DNA from: JAICUF01 sp038250675
GTDB taxonomy: Bacteria > Gemmatimonadota > Gemmatimonadetes > Gemmatimonadales > GWC2-71-9
Length of the DNA stretch: 64,000 nucleotides
Assembly: GCA_038250675.1 (NCBI GenBank)
Contig: JBBSCB010000005.1
Location: forward strand, 1 to 64,000
Reading direction: 5' to 3'
The notes below the pieces were generated by a model, which saw only the letters and a list, made by a program, of their open reading frames with translations, made no database searches and was not told where the DNA came from. The position numbers were made by a program, and so were the translations under genes. The first letter of the stretch is position 1. Every line of letters starts with the position of its first letter. Below are positions 1 to 8,359 of this stretch, piece after piece.

Positions 1-165
1 CGCGGGATAGTGCCCGCGCCGCTGCATGATGTCGGCGCGATTGAGCGCGGCGGCGCGGACCCGGACCCGGACCTGGCCCGGTCCCACCGCCGGCCGCGGG
101 ACCGACCCGAGCCCGATCACCTCGACGCCTCCCGCACCGGAGAAGACGATCGCACGCATATTCAT
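1..165 (-). CDS. NAD(P)H:quinone oxidoreductase / zinc-type alcohol dehydrogenase family, N-terminal part only
   Basis: The gene runs off the left edge; 55 codons are visible. It starts MNMRAIVFSGAGG and continues through the GroES-like fold with a PGQVRVRVRAAALNRADIMQ segment followed by RRGHYP. This is the hallmark start of the quinone oxidoreductase (Qor/PIG3) branch of the medium-chain dehydrogenase superfamily, in which NADPH reduces quinones or other electrophiles in the cytoplasm. A second ATG lies two codons in (159), and both starts are possible. The catalytic and NADPH-binding part is outside the window. It is divergent from the dehydrogenase remnant at 198, with only about 30 bases between them. 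Confidence 0.8.
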   Translation of the reverse strand, partial: MNMRAIVFSGAGGVEVIGLGSVPRPAVGPGQVRVRVRAAALNRADIMQRRGHYPA

Positions 166-197
166 GCCCTGTATGATACTCCCACGGCGGCAACCGC

Positions 198-907
198 ATG
201 ACGCTGATGCAGGTCGCGAGCGGCCTCGCGTTTCCGGTCTGTCCTACCGCGCCCGCCGGTGATGCGCGGCTCTTCCTGGTGGAAAAGGGTGGCCGCATCC
301 GGATCATCGACCATGGCGCAGTGCTGCCCGCGCCATTCCTCGATATCGGCGACCGGGTTTCCGACAGCGGTCAGCAGGGCCTCCTCCGCCTCGCGTTCGA
401 TCCGGTGTACGCCACGACCGGCCGCTTCTACGTCGACTACACCGATCGGGACGGTGATACCCGGATCGCACGCTTCCGCGTGTCGTCCGACCCCCACGTC
501 GCCCATCCCAATCACAATCCCTTCGTCGGTACCAGCGGCGCGCACGGCGAGGTCTGGAACATCGGCCTGCGCAATCCGTGGCGTTTCAGTTTCGACCGGC
601 GCACCGGCGATCGGTACATCGCGGACGTCGGGCAGAACGCGCACGAGGAGATCGATGCCTCACCCGCCGCGGCGGGCGGCGGCCGCGGGCTCAACTACGG
701 ATGGAATCTGATGGAGGGATCGTCGTGCTACGGCGCGGCGAGCTGCAGCCGGCAAGGGCTGACGCTGCCGGTGGCGCGGCGACCGAGCCGCACGAATGGC
801 CGGCGCTCAAGCCCGGCGGGTCGGTCACGAGTTTTGGTGAGGATGCAACCGGCGAGTTGTATGTGCTGCGGCAGAGCGGATCGGTGTTCCGGATAACCGG
901 GAACTAG
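198..907 (+). pseudogene. PQQ-dependent sugar dehydrogenase (GSDH/sorbosone type), internally deleted and frameshifted
   Basis: The reading frame from 198 matches the start of the soluble glucose/sorbosone dehydrogenase beta-propeller (LFLVEKGGRIRI, FLDIGDRVSDSGQQGLLRLAF, FYVDYTDRDGDTRIARF) but has no signal peptide. At about residue 105 the text jumps from NHN straight to NPFVGTSGAHGEVW. About 60 residues with the conserved NGG and GDGG loops are missing. GLRNPWRFSFDR and IADVGQNAHEEID follow normally. Near base 775 the frame is lost. The true C-terminus (GGAATEPHEWPALKPGG, then SFGEDATGELYVL) continues in another frame to the stop at 905-907, again with tens of residues missing. Such a protein cannot fold as a propeller. 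It is a decayed gene, or two collapsed spots in the assembly. Confidence 0.8.
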
Positions 908-910
908 GCG

Positions 911-2158
911 TCAGGCCGTCGGGCGCACCGGCGCCGTCGCGGCGAAGCCGGCCAGCACGGCATCGAGCGCGGGAGCGGCGCCGGCGATGGCACAGACCCG
1001 CGTGACCGTCTCGCCGATCTTGTTGTTGGGGGTGGATGCACCGGCGGTGATGCCGATGACGCGGGCATCGGCCAGCCAGTCGGACTCGGTGACCTCGCGC
1101 TTCTGGCCCACCGGCTGGTGGCGGATGACGCCGGCCGCCGGATCGATTCCGTCGGCATCCTCGATGTGATAGGTGCGGACATCGCGGGAACGGCAGAGCG
1201 CAGCGAGATGGCAGGTGTTGCTCGAGTTGTAGCCGCCCACCACCAGCATGAGATCGAGCGGCTCTTCCAGGAGCTGGACTACGGCGTCCTGCCGTTCCTG
1301 CGTCGCGGAGCAGATCGTGTCGAAGCTGCGGAAGTGGTCGGCCAGCGCGGATTCGCCGTGGCGGCGGGTCATGCTGTTGCGGAATTCCCCCGCGATCGCG
1401 AGCGATTCGCCCGACAGCATCGTCGTCTGGTTGGCAATGCCCACCCGGTCGAGGTCGCGGCTGAAGTCGAATCCGGGCGACGCGTGCGGGGCAAAGCGCG
1501 CGGCCAGCGCCGCCGGCTCGCCCCGCCCCTCGATCACCTCGCATACCTCGCGCGCCTCGGCCATGTCGAACACCACGAGGTACCGTCCAGTCGGGTGCTT
1601 GGTCACCTGGCTCGCCGTTGCCTTGGTCTCTTCGTGCCAGTGCTTGCCGTGGATGATGGCGGTGTAGCCGTCCCGCGCGTAGCTCTCCACCCGCTTCCAC
1701 ACGTTGAGCACCGAGCCGCACGTGGTGTCCACCAGCAGGCAGCCGATGCCGCGCAACCGCTCGAAGTCGCGCACGGTTACGCCGAACGCCGGCATGATCA
1801 CCACGTCCTCCGGCACGATGGCGCCGAAGTCCATGTCGACGCCGGGCTCGTGCGTGAGGATCTCGATCCCCATGTCGCGGAGCTTGCGGTTGACGTGCGG
1901 GTTGTGGATGATCTCGCCGACGAGGAAGATGCGCCGGTCGGGAAACTTGACGCGGGTCTCGTAAGCGTAGTCCACGGCGCGGTCCACGCCGTAGCAGAAG
2001 CCGAACTCGCGCGCCAGGCGGAACGTCAGCGGCCCCACCTCGAGCCGGTAGTCGCCGGCGCGGAGCACGTCCACCACGGCACTGTGGTAGTCCGCGCTGA
2101 GCTGTCCTTCGATCTCCGCCTTGAGGCCGAAGCCCTTCCGGAAGTACGTGCTCTCCAT
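911..2158 (-). CDS. ispH: 4-hydroxy-3-methylbut-2-enyl diphosphate reductase
   Basis: This is the last enzyme of the MEP isoprenoid pathway. It reduces HMBPP to IPP and DMAPP with a [4Fe-4S] cluster in the cytoplasm. The start chosen is the ATG at 2158 (MESTYFRKGFG), giving 415 residues; anything upstream is non-coding in character. The three cluster cysteines sit in FCYGVDRAV (about residue 52), VDTTCGSV (about 145) and SSNTCHLA (about 315). The late motif GITAGASTPNNKIGE is intact. The length is that of the long IspH form, about 100 residues more than the E. coli type. It is convergent with the dehydrogenase remnant, and the stops are 3 bases apart. Confidence 0.95.
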   Translation of the reverse strand: MESTYFRKGFGLKAEIEGQLSADYHSAVVDVLRAGDYRLEVGPLTFRLAREFGFCYGVDRAVDYAYETRVKFPDRRIFLVGEIIHNPHVNRKLRDMGIEILTHEPGVDMDFGAIVPEDVVIMPAFGVTVRDFERLRGIGCLLVDTTCGSVLNVWKRVESYARDGYTAIIHGKHWHEETKATASQVTKHPTGRYLVVFDMAEAREVCEVIEGRGEPAALAARFAPHASPGFDFSRDLDRVGIANQTTMLSGESLAIAGEFRNSMTRRHGESALADHFRSFDTICSATQERQDAVVQLLEEPLDLMLVVGGYNSSNTCHLAALCRSRDVRTYHIEDADGIDPAAGVIRHQPVGQKREVTESDWLADARVIGITAGASTPNNKIGETVTRVCAIAGAAPALDAVLAGFAATAPVRPTA

Positions 2159-2163
2159 GACCC

Positions 2164-2676
2164 CTAATCTACACCGGCGTGACCGGCGCAATCCGCGCCG
2201 CCCTGCCGGAGCGCCACGCCCCGAAACCGCCCCGACACGCTGAGCGAACCGGCACCGCTCACCGCGTACGCGCTCGCCGCGAGCGTCCCGTTCACCTGCT
2301 CGCCGGCGCGCTGCACCGTGACACCGCCGCGCGCGGCGCGATAGTCGGCCATCGTGTTGTGCCGGTTCCAGCGCAGCCCGATCGCGGCACCGGGCCGGGT
2401 GACGCCGGCCGGCGCTGCAAAGACTCGATAGGAGCCCCCCAACACCGAGTCGGCCGGATAGACGACCAGCGCGAGCCCGGTATCTCCCGCCGTGGCAAAC
2501 AGCACGAGCGAGCGCGACTCGGCGCACCACGCCGCACGGGCCGGCAGCGTCGCCCGCCCGGTATCGGCGCCGCTCCACTGGAGATCGGCCGCAGAGCCGG
2601 TGCATCCGGCGAGGGCGAGGACGATGGCGAGCGCCGGAGTGCGCGTCGCGGCGCGCGTCAGTAGACGGGGGCGCAT
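2164..2676 (-). CDS. Predicted lipoprotein, unknown function
   Basis: The protein has 170 residues. A short basic start (MRPRLLTRAATRTP) is followed by a hydrophobic stretch and a clean lipobox (LALAGC), so it should be exported and lipid-anchored. The rest is small, rich in Ala, Gly and Ser and probably beta-rich (segments such as RWNRHNTMADYRAARGG). I recognise no family. The ATG at 2676 overlaps the stop of the barrel gene upstream (TGATG), so the two are probably translated together and may act together at the outer membrane. An upstream in-frame start exists but would hide the signal peptide. Confidence 0.6.
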   Translation of the reverse strand: MRPRLLTRAATRTPALAIVLALAGCTGSAADLQWSGADTGRATLPARAAWCAESRSLVLFATAGDTGLALVVYPADSVLGGSYRVFAAPAGVTRPGAAIGLRWNRHNTMADYRAARGGVTVQRAGEQVNGTLAASAYAVSGAGSLSVSGRFRGVALRQGGADCAGHAGVD

Positions 2677-4880
2677 CACCGCACCGGCTGGAGCACGACG
2701 TCGAACCGCCATTTGGCTCCGGTGTCCGGCGTGATCGAGTGGCTCAGGTCAACGCGGAGCAGCGTGGTGCGGAGCAGCGGGCTCCACATGGAGACGCCGA
2801 TACCGCCGCCCACCAGCGGCTTCGTGAAGAGGCGTCCCACCGAATCGGCCTGCCCGGCGTCCACGAACAGCACCGGCCGAATGTTGCCCGCCAGCGGCGA
2901 CACGTCCAGTTGCGCCGACCAGACGGCGGGCCCGGTGCGGCTGGCATACTCGAAGCCGCGCACCGTGTTGACGCCGCCGGCCCGGAACAGGAACTGGCGC
3001 ACCGGACTGGCGGCGTACCCCGCCTTCAGCCGGAGTGTGGCGCCACGGACGCCGCCCCAGCTATGCTGCGCCTGCCCCATGACGCGGCCGGATCGCACGC
3101 CGGCGCCGGCCAGCCCCTCCGCCGTGAGCGCCCATCGCAGCGGGCCGTATCCGTCCAGCCGCGCGCTTGCGATGCCGTAATCCCCCTCGTCCACTGATGG
3201 ATTGGAGGGGAAATCGCCGGTGCCGCCCAGCACATCGTTGACGCCGGAGTGGGCCCGCCGCACGATGCTCCGCTGGCGCTCACCGCGCGCACCGAGCGTG
3301 AGGTCGAGGCCGGCGCCCAGGGCGCTGGTCACGCTCACACCGCCGCCGGTGGCGAGATAGTAGTCCCCGTAGTCGTGGCCGGCGAACAGCGCGCTCGCCG
3401 TGTTGGCCACCGTCCGCCCCGGCGAAAACGGATCCACATCGCCGATGTCGTGATACGCGCTCAGCGTAAGGCGCCCCGAGGGCGCGTCGCGCACCAGCGC
3501 CAGCCGGCCGGTGACGCGATGGTCGCTGAAGCCGTAGCGCACCGTCCCGTAGAGATCGCTGAAGTCGGTGTTGGGTACCCGCTCGCGATAGCCGGCGCCG
3601 AGCGAAAGCCCCTGCACCCGGTTGTACTGGAGCGCATCACCGGTGTTCTGGTAGGCGAAACCGTGCGCCTTGCGGAGCGTGATGTCGTCCGGCAGCTCCT
3701 CGGCCAGCGTCGCCAGATCGGACTGCACGCCGCGAAGGCGCCGGTCGTCCGCCGGCGACGTGTCGAACTGCAGCGAGTCGGTCCAGCCCGCGTACTTCCC
3801 CAGCGAATCATTGGACGGCCGGTGCAGCTCGAAGCGCCCACCGCGCCACCGCCCTGCCCGCTCCCAGCCACGGGTGCTGTCCGCGCCCTGCCGCTCGCGG
3901 GCGGCCCGCACCGAATCATGGGCCGCCGCGCGCGCCGCCCTACGGGCGGAATCCGAGAGCGCTGAGTCGCGCAGCGCGATGGTGAACGCGACCGGACGGC
4001 CGGTATTGATGTCGTAGTCGTCGAAGGTGGTGAGCGCCTGGAACGGCACCACGATGTTGAGCAGCGGCACGTTCACCTGGCCCGCGATCGTCTGGCGGTA
4101 CGGCATCCAGTAGCGATTGTCCTGCAGCCCGTACTCGAGGTCGGCGTCGATCGTCAGGATCCCGTTGACGATGCGGTTGATCCGCCGCGCGTCGGTGGAA
4201 TCCACGTCATCGTTCCCCGGATGGGCCCACAGCTCGGTTCCCACGTACCGGAAGGTGATCCGGGCAACCTCGGCCGTCCCGGCGTCCAGCCACATCCGCC
4301 CCACGATCAGCGCGGGCGCGGGCCGCCTGGGCGTGAACTGAATGGCGTAGAGCCGGATCTGGCGGCGGCCGGGTATCGTGGCGGTCACACTGTCGGTGAG
4401 ATCGTAGTGATAGTAGGACGGCCCATCGGCGGCCAGCGGGTGCAGCGCACCGGTGGCGGGAAACTCGTCGCTGAAGATACGGACCGAGTCGCCCACCGCC
4501 CGCGGCACGAACCACGGCCGGTCGAACACGCTCGACAGCGGTGGGACGCCCGCGCGCGCCCGCGCGCGGCGGCCGACGATGTCTACCCGGAGGTCGTTGG
4601 GAAGCTGCCATGCGACGGTGCCGCGCTGCTCCTCCACCGCGCCCACCGGAAAGCGGCCCCACTTCCGCCGCCCCAGCGACACGGTGAGCCGGTACCGGAT
4701 GGCGGCGCGGTAGTCGCGCACCGTCGTGTCCTGTTCGGCGTGGCGCGCGATGCCGCGCGTCACGAGGGTGCGCGTGGCGGGATTGGCAAAGGAAAGACTG
4801 GTGTCGGGCTGTTGTGGCTGCTGCGGGGTGGCGGGCGAGACTGAGCGCGCGGCGGCAGCGATCAGGAGGATTGCGACCAT
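2676..4880 (-). CDS. Outer-membrane protein with Omp85/surface-antigen-like C-terminal barrel
   Basis: The protein has 734 residues from the ATG at 4880, which gives a signal peptide (MVAILLIAAAARSVSPA). The middle (about residues 70-300) is a soluble beta-rich domain with YAIQFTPRRPAPALIVGRMW and RITFRYVGTELW. It resembles the periplasmic part of DUF5686-type Bacteroidota proteins, though this match is from memory and tentative. The last 300 or so residues look like a transmembrane barrel, with VRGFEYASRTGPAVW and PVLFVDAGQADSV typical of the BamA/TamA superfamily. An Arg/Ala/Ser-rich linker sits near residues 340-380. The start lies inside the end of the PAS-Fis regulator gene (19-base overlap) and the stop overlaps the next lipoprotein, so this is a three-gene operon. 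Confidence 0.65.
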   Translation of the reverse strand: MVAILLIAAAARSVSPATPQQPQQPDTSLSFANPATRTLVTRGIARHAEQDTTVRDYRAAIRYRLTVSLGRRKWGRFPVGAVEEQRGTVAWQLPNDLRVDIVGRRARARAGVPPLSSVFDRPWFVPRAVGDSVRIFSDEFPATGALHPLAADGPSYYHYDLTDSVTATIPGRRQIRLYAIQFTPRRPAPALIVGRMWLDAGTAEVARITFRYVGTELWAHPGNDDVDSTDARRINRIVNGILTIDADLEYGLQDNRYWMPYRQTIAGQVNVPLLNIVVPFQALTTFDDYDINTGRPVAFTIALRDSALSDSARRAARAAAHDSVRAARERQGADSTRGWERAGRWRGGRFELHRPSNDSLGKYAGWTDSLQFDTSPADDRRLRGVQSDLATLAEELPDDITLRKAHGFAYQNTGDALQYNRVQGLSLGAGYRERVPNTDFSDLYGTVRYGFSDHRVTGRLALVRDAPSGRLTLSAYHDIGDVDPFSPGRTVANTASALFAGHDYGDYYLATGGGVSVTSALGAGLDLTLGARGERQRSIVRRAHSGVNDVLGGTGDFPSNPSVDEGDYGIASARLDGYGPLRWALTAEGLAGAGVRSGRVMGQAQHSWGGVRGATLRLKAGYAASPVRQFLFRAGGVNTVRGFEYASRTGPAVWSAQLDVSPLAGNIRPVLFVDAGQADSVGRLFTKPLVGGGIGVSMWSPLLRTTLLRVDLSHSITPDTGAKWRFDVVLQPVR

Positions 4881-5329
4881 TTGCTCCGGCCATCCCGGTG
4901 GAGCCCATAGGCCTTGAGGCGACGCCAGAGAGTGGTTCGGCTGATCCCCAACTCCCTGGCCGTCTCGGCGAGCTTCCACCCGTGCTGGTCCAGCGTCCGC
5001 ACGATCGCCTCCTTCTCCCGCTCGGCGAGCGTCGTCGAACCTTCCATGCCGGGGATGAACATCGCCTCGCCCACATCCAGCGCGCCGGTCCGGAGCGGCC
5101 GGAGCCGGCCGCCGATCGACGCCAGCCGCGGCATCAGGTCGGCCGAGCCCTCGGAGAGATCCATGTCGGTCAGCGCGGAGCGGGCCTGCTGATTGGCGTA
5201 CAGGACCTTACCCTCGACGTCGAAGACCACGACCCCCTCGGAAAAGCCGTCGAGCAGGGCCTTGGCGAGGGGAGAAAAGACGGAGGGCATGCTGGGATGC
5301 GCGCTAGGCTGCGAGATCGTCTCGGGCAT
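4862..5329 (-). CDS. Short PAS-domain / Fis-type HTH transcriptional regulator
   Basis: The protein has 155 residues. Residues 20-65 form a PAS-like sensor segment (LLDGFSEGVVVFDVEGKVLY, then ANQQARSAL). The C-terminus (about 100-150) is a Fis/NtrC-type helix-turn-helix: EREKEAIVRTLDQHGWK, then AETARELGISRTTLWRRLK. The AAA+ and sigma-54 contact (GAFTGA) parts of NtrC proteins are absent, so it cannot open sigma-54 promoters by itself and probably acts as a simple DNA-binding sensor. It is the first gene of the operon with the barrel protein and lipoprotein, whose ORF begins inside it. That suggests local regulation, which is inference. Confidence 0.75.
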   Translation of the reverse strand: MPETISQPSAHPSMPSVFSPLAKALLDGFSEGVVVFDVEGKVLYANQQARSALTDMDLSEGSADLMPRLASIGGRLRPLRTGALDVGEAMFIPGMEGSTTLAEREKEAIVRTLDQHGWKLAETARELGISRTTLWRRLKAYGLHRDGRSKWSQSS

Positions 5330-5444
5330 GGTCGAATATACGTCCGAATGGGGTCAAAGTTTCATATGGAGACGTTTGGGGGGCCTGACTGGACCACGCC
5401 TCCCTGCCTAGGAGTCGTTCGGCCTTGGGCTTGGGCACACACCG

Positions 5445-5645
5445 CTACTCGGTGACCGGGACCGCCAGCGGCCCCTCACGCCGCCGTTCGGCCCACAGGA
5501 CCACGGCCAGCCCGCCAAAGATTGCCGTCGGGAAGATGACGATGTAACCCACCCGGAGCCAGGTGGCGGCGTGGATCGCCGTGTGCCGGAGCGTCAGCGT
5601 GGCGGGAATCCCGAACGGCAGCGTGCCGATGGCCCCGAACAGCAT
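5445..5645 (-). CDS. Small two-helix membrane protein, unknown
   Basis: The protein has 66 residues with two hydrophobic helices (LFGAIGTLPFGIPATL and YIVIFPTAIFGGLAVVLW) and a charged tail (AERRREG). It lies 24 bases downstream of the helicase stop on the same strand. The frame stays open upstream (TATAYA before the Met), so the true start may be slightly earlier, or this may be the end of a longer lost protein. No family is recognised. Confidence 0.4.
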   Translation of the reverse strand: MLFGAIGTLPFGIPATLTLRHTAIHAATWLRVGYIVIFPTAIFGGLAVVLWAERRREGPLAVPVTE

Positions 5646-5669
5646 GGCATAGGCGGTGGCGGTGAGCGG

Positions 5670-8270
5670 CTACCGGCGCCGCTTTCCCCGACCCCGCGGG
5701 CCGCCGCGCTGATGCCGCTGCTTGCGGCCGCCGCGGCGATCGTCGTCGCGCGCGTCGGGAGCCGGCTGCCGCCGGAGCAACGCCTGGAGCTCCTCGAGTG
5801 TGTCGGCCAGCAGGGGCGGATGGGCGCCGCGCCGCGCCGCAAACAGGAGCGGACGATCGAGCGGAGGCAAGTCTCCAGTCCGCACCCGCCGCGCCTGGCC
5901 GTCGCGGAGCGTCACGCGCACCACCGCCTGTCCGCCGCGTACTTCATAGACCAGCGGGACCATGTCACCCTTGACCCGAATGCTCTCGGGCAGCGCGTCG
6001 AGGCGCGCCGCGGTGTCAGGATCGATCAGCGTGGCGGGATCCAGCGAGACCCGCGCGCGGATGAACGACTCCCAGCCGTCCACGCCGTCGCTCTCGAGCT
6101 GCTGCCGGAGGGCATCGCGCACCGCCGGCGGCGAAATGGCGGCGAGGGCTCCGCCGGAGCGCCGCCAGAGCTCGTCGAGGCGCTCGATCGCACGGCGCAG
6201 CCGGGCCTGGTCCGGATGCACCGTCTCCCCCTCCAGCAGCGCGTCGGTGAGGGCGTCGAGCGCGGCCGGGCGCAGTTCGTCCGCCACGCGGCCTTCGATG
6301 ACCTCGGTTTCGCCGTCGAGCTCGAAGCCGAAATACTCGAGCGTCCGTGCCACTGTGATCCGCTGGTGCTTGCGCGGACCCCCGACCGCCAGCCGGGGCG
6401 GCCCCCAGCGGGCATGCTCCCGGATGAGATCGTACGACAGCGTCGTGCCCTCGATCGCCGCGCGCGGCGTGCCGAAGCGATCGGCAAAGAAGCGAAGGTT
6501 GCCGGCGACGGCGCCCCAGCTTCCGGCGACCGACGTCTTGGAGACGCGCGCCTCCTGGCCGTCGGCGGTGTGCTCGTCGATGACCAGATCGAACGGCATG
6601 TAGGTAGCAAGGAGGTCCGCGAAGCGCTTCCGCACGTCCTTCGATGCATAGGGCATCGTCTTGGGCAGCGGCAGCTCGAGCGAACGATACACCGACGCCA
6701 GGCCGAGTGCGGTATCCTCGATTGCCTTCACGAGCACGCCGCGGCGCTCGGCCCATTCCGCCAGCCCCTCCTCGAAGAGGTGCCGCGGCAATCCGTAGAC
6801 CTCACCGATGAAGCCATGCTGGTTGACGGCCTCGGCGTAGAGGTTGTACGCGGTGAGATGGTCGCTGCCGTTGACCTGCACCCCGTGAAGGTCGCGCTCC
6901 TCACGGGTCATGCGGTGCAGCGAGTCGATATTGGCGCAGACGGCGACCATCGGCGTCAACTCGTCGTCGGCGTGCACCAGCAGCTCACCCCACGGTCGCT
7001 CTACCGGCAGCGCCTCCACGTCGCGGCCGTAGGCGGTGAGTCGCCCGGCATCCACCAGCCCGCGCGCCTCGAGAGTCTCAATCGCGCGACGGTATGCGAT
7101 CCGGTCGAGCGCCACCGGCAGGTCCAGGTCACGGGCATCCACGCGCAGCGCGGCGCAGGTGATGGCCACGCGCTCGGCGTCACCGGCGAGCTGAAATTCC
7201 GGCGGTGTGGGCTTCAGATCGGCGAACACGAGGTCGCGGTCGCTCAGGATGTAGACCTCGCCGCCGGCGACCCGACCATGCACCCGCCCCGCCATCTGGA
7301 GAATCTCATTGGCGCCGAGATGAAGGCGATGCAGCACGTTCCGACCGCGATCCACGACGTTGCCGTAGCGGGCATCGTAAATGACGACGGTATCGAGCCC
7401 CCGGACATTGAGCGCCGACTGTCCCGCCGCCGTCATGGCCAGCAGCCACGGCCGCTCTACTTCCCCTTCGAGAAACGGGCGGATGACGCGGATCGGCTCA
7501 CCACCGTGGTAGAACGCCGTCGTCAGCCGCTTCCACTGCTCGCCGAGCTGGATGGCAAGCTTCTCCACTTCCGCACGGGTTGGCACGAACACCGCGACAC
7601 CGCGCCGCTCCTTCATGATCTTGCGGATGAACTTCTCGTCGAGAAACTGGTCCGGCTTTTCCGCCAGGACCTCGACCCTGGCGCGCAGCGTGGGATCGAA
7701 GACCCTGGTCTCCAGCACCTCGGAGCTGCCCAGATAGCGGGCGTAGAACGTGGGATCCACCGTCGCGCTCAGCCAGATGAAGCGACACCCCGCGCGCTTG
7801 CCCAGCGCCAGGCACAGCTCCAGCTCAGCGGACGTCTGGTGGATCTCGTCCACGATCACGGTATCGTGCCCGGTGATCAGGTCATCCTGAAACCACCGTC
7901 GCGCAATGCCGGTGGTGACAATCACCACATTCCAGGTGGGCGTCTCGGGCGTCGCCTCCCGCTCGCGGTTGACCACGCCAACGCGGAGCGCGGCCCCGAG
8001 AATCGCCTCCGCGATCGGGCGGATGCCCAGCGTCTTGCCGGTGCCGGTGCCGGCGACGATCCCGAACGCCCGTCCCTCTGATGCCCAGCGCCGGAGGTCG
8101 GCGCCATGCTCGCGCTCGAGCACGGTGTCCACGTGCAGATGCAGCGCGAGGTCGATCGTTTCGCACGCCGCGCGCGTGGGCGCGATGACGATGATCCGCC
8201 CCCGAGGGGGGGTCGCATGGCGGAAGGCCTCGGGATCAGGCGGGAGATGATGATCGCGGGCGGGATACAT
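5670..8270 (-). CDS. DEAH-box (HrpA/HrpB-like) ATP-dependent helicase with basic tail
   Basis: The protein has 866 residues. Motif I is AGTGTGKT (about residue 75), motif II is DEIH (about 138) and motif III is SAT (LSATVDPTF). The second RecA domain ends in QMAGRVHGR, a motif VI one residue longer than the usual QRxGRxGR. After the core come several hundred residues of C-terminal region. Near residue 770 it reads PESIRVKGDMVPLVYEV, like the end of HrpA/HrpB proteins. A strongly basic tail (GGRKQRHQRGGPRGRGKRRR) probably binds RNA. It is likely an RNA helicase in RNA processing or ribosome work, but the substrate is unknown. It is more divergent than standard HrpB, so a lineage-specific DExH protein is also possible. 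Confidence 0.8.
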   Translation of the reverse strand: MYPARDHHLPPDPEAFRHATPPRGRIIVIAPTRAACETIDLALHLHVDTVLEREHGADLRRWASEGRAFGIVAGTGTGKTLGIRPIAEAILGAALRVGVVNREREATPETPTWNVVIVTTGIARRWFQDDLITGHDTVIVDEIHQTSAELELCLALGKRAGCRFIWLSATVDPTFYARYLGSSEVLETRVFDPTLRARVEVLAEKPDQFLDEKFIRKIMKERRGVAVFVPTRAEVEKLAIQLGEQWKRLTTAFYHGGEPIRVIRPFLEGEVERPWLLAMTAAGQSALNVRGLDTVVIYDARYGNVVDRGRNVLHRLHLGANEILQMAGRVHGRVAGGEVYILSDRDLVFADLKPTPPEFQLAGDAERVAITCAALRVDARDLDLPVALDRIAYRRAIETLEARGLVDAGRLTAYGRDVEALPVERPWGELLVHADDELTPMVAVCANIDSLHRMTREERDLHGVQVNGSDHLTAYNLYAEAVNQHGFIGEVYGLPRHLFEEGLAEWAERRGVLVKAIEDTALGLASVYRSLELPLPKTMPYASKDVRKRFADLLATYMPFDLVIDEHTADGQEARVSKTSVAGSWGAVAGNLRFFADRFGTPRAAIEGTTLSYDLIREHARWGPPRLAVGGPRKHQRITVARTLEYFGFELDGETEVIEGRVADELRPAALDALTDALLEGETVHPDQARLRRAIERLDELWRRSGGALAAISPPAVRDALRQQLESDGVDGWESFIRARVSLDPATLIDPDTAARLDALPESIRVKGDMVPLVYEVRGGQAVVRVTLRDGQARRVRTGDLPPLDRPLLFAARRGAHPPLLADTLEELQALLRRQPAPDARDDDRRGGRKQRHQRGGPRGRGKRRR

Positions 8271-8307
8271 GAGGGAATGAAGGGCGGGCCGGCGGGAAAG
8301 GCAAATG

Positions 8308-8335
8308 AAAGGCCCCGCATCGCTGCGGGGCCTTT
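8308..8335 (-). terminator. Rho-independent terminator after the Arg/Asp-rich gene
   Basis: A perfect 12-bp stem (AAAGGCCCCGCA / TGCGGGGCCTTT) closes a 4-base loop. It lies 25 bases past the stop of the gene at 8360 and before the helicase start. Read on the minus strand, the stem ends in TTT followed by CATTT, giving a short U-rich tail. Confidence 0.8.
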
Positions 8336-8359
8336 CGAGCAGAGCGATTCCGGCACGGG

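Noticed and set aside
5571..8081. 836-codon open frame on the plus strand opposite the helicase gene
   Set aside because: It is antisense to a gene with clear motifs, and its composition (Arg, Gln, His and Pro rich, no domains) is that of a GC-rich shadow frame. The same holds for the long antisense frames over lon, E1, the kinase and the S41 protease.
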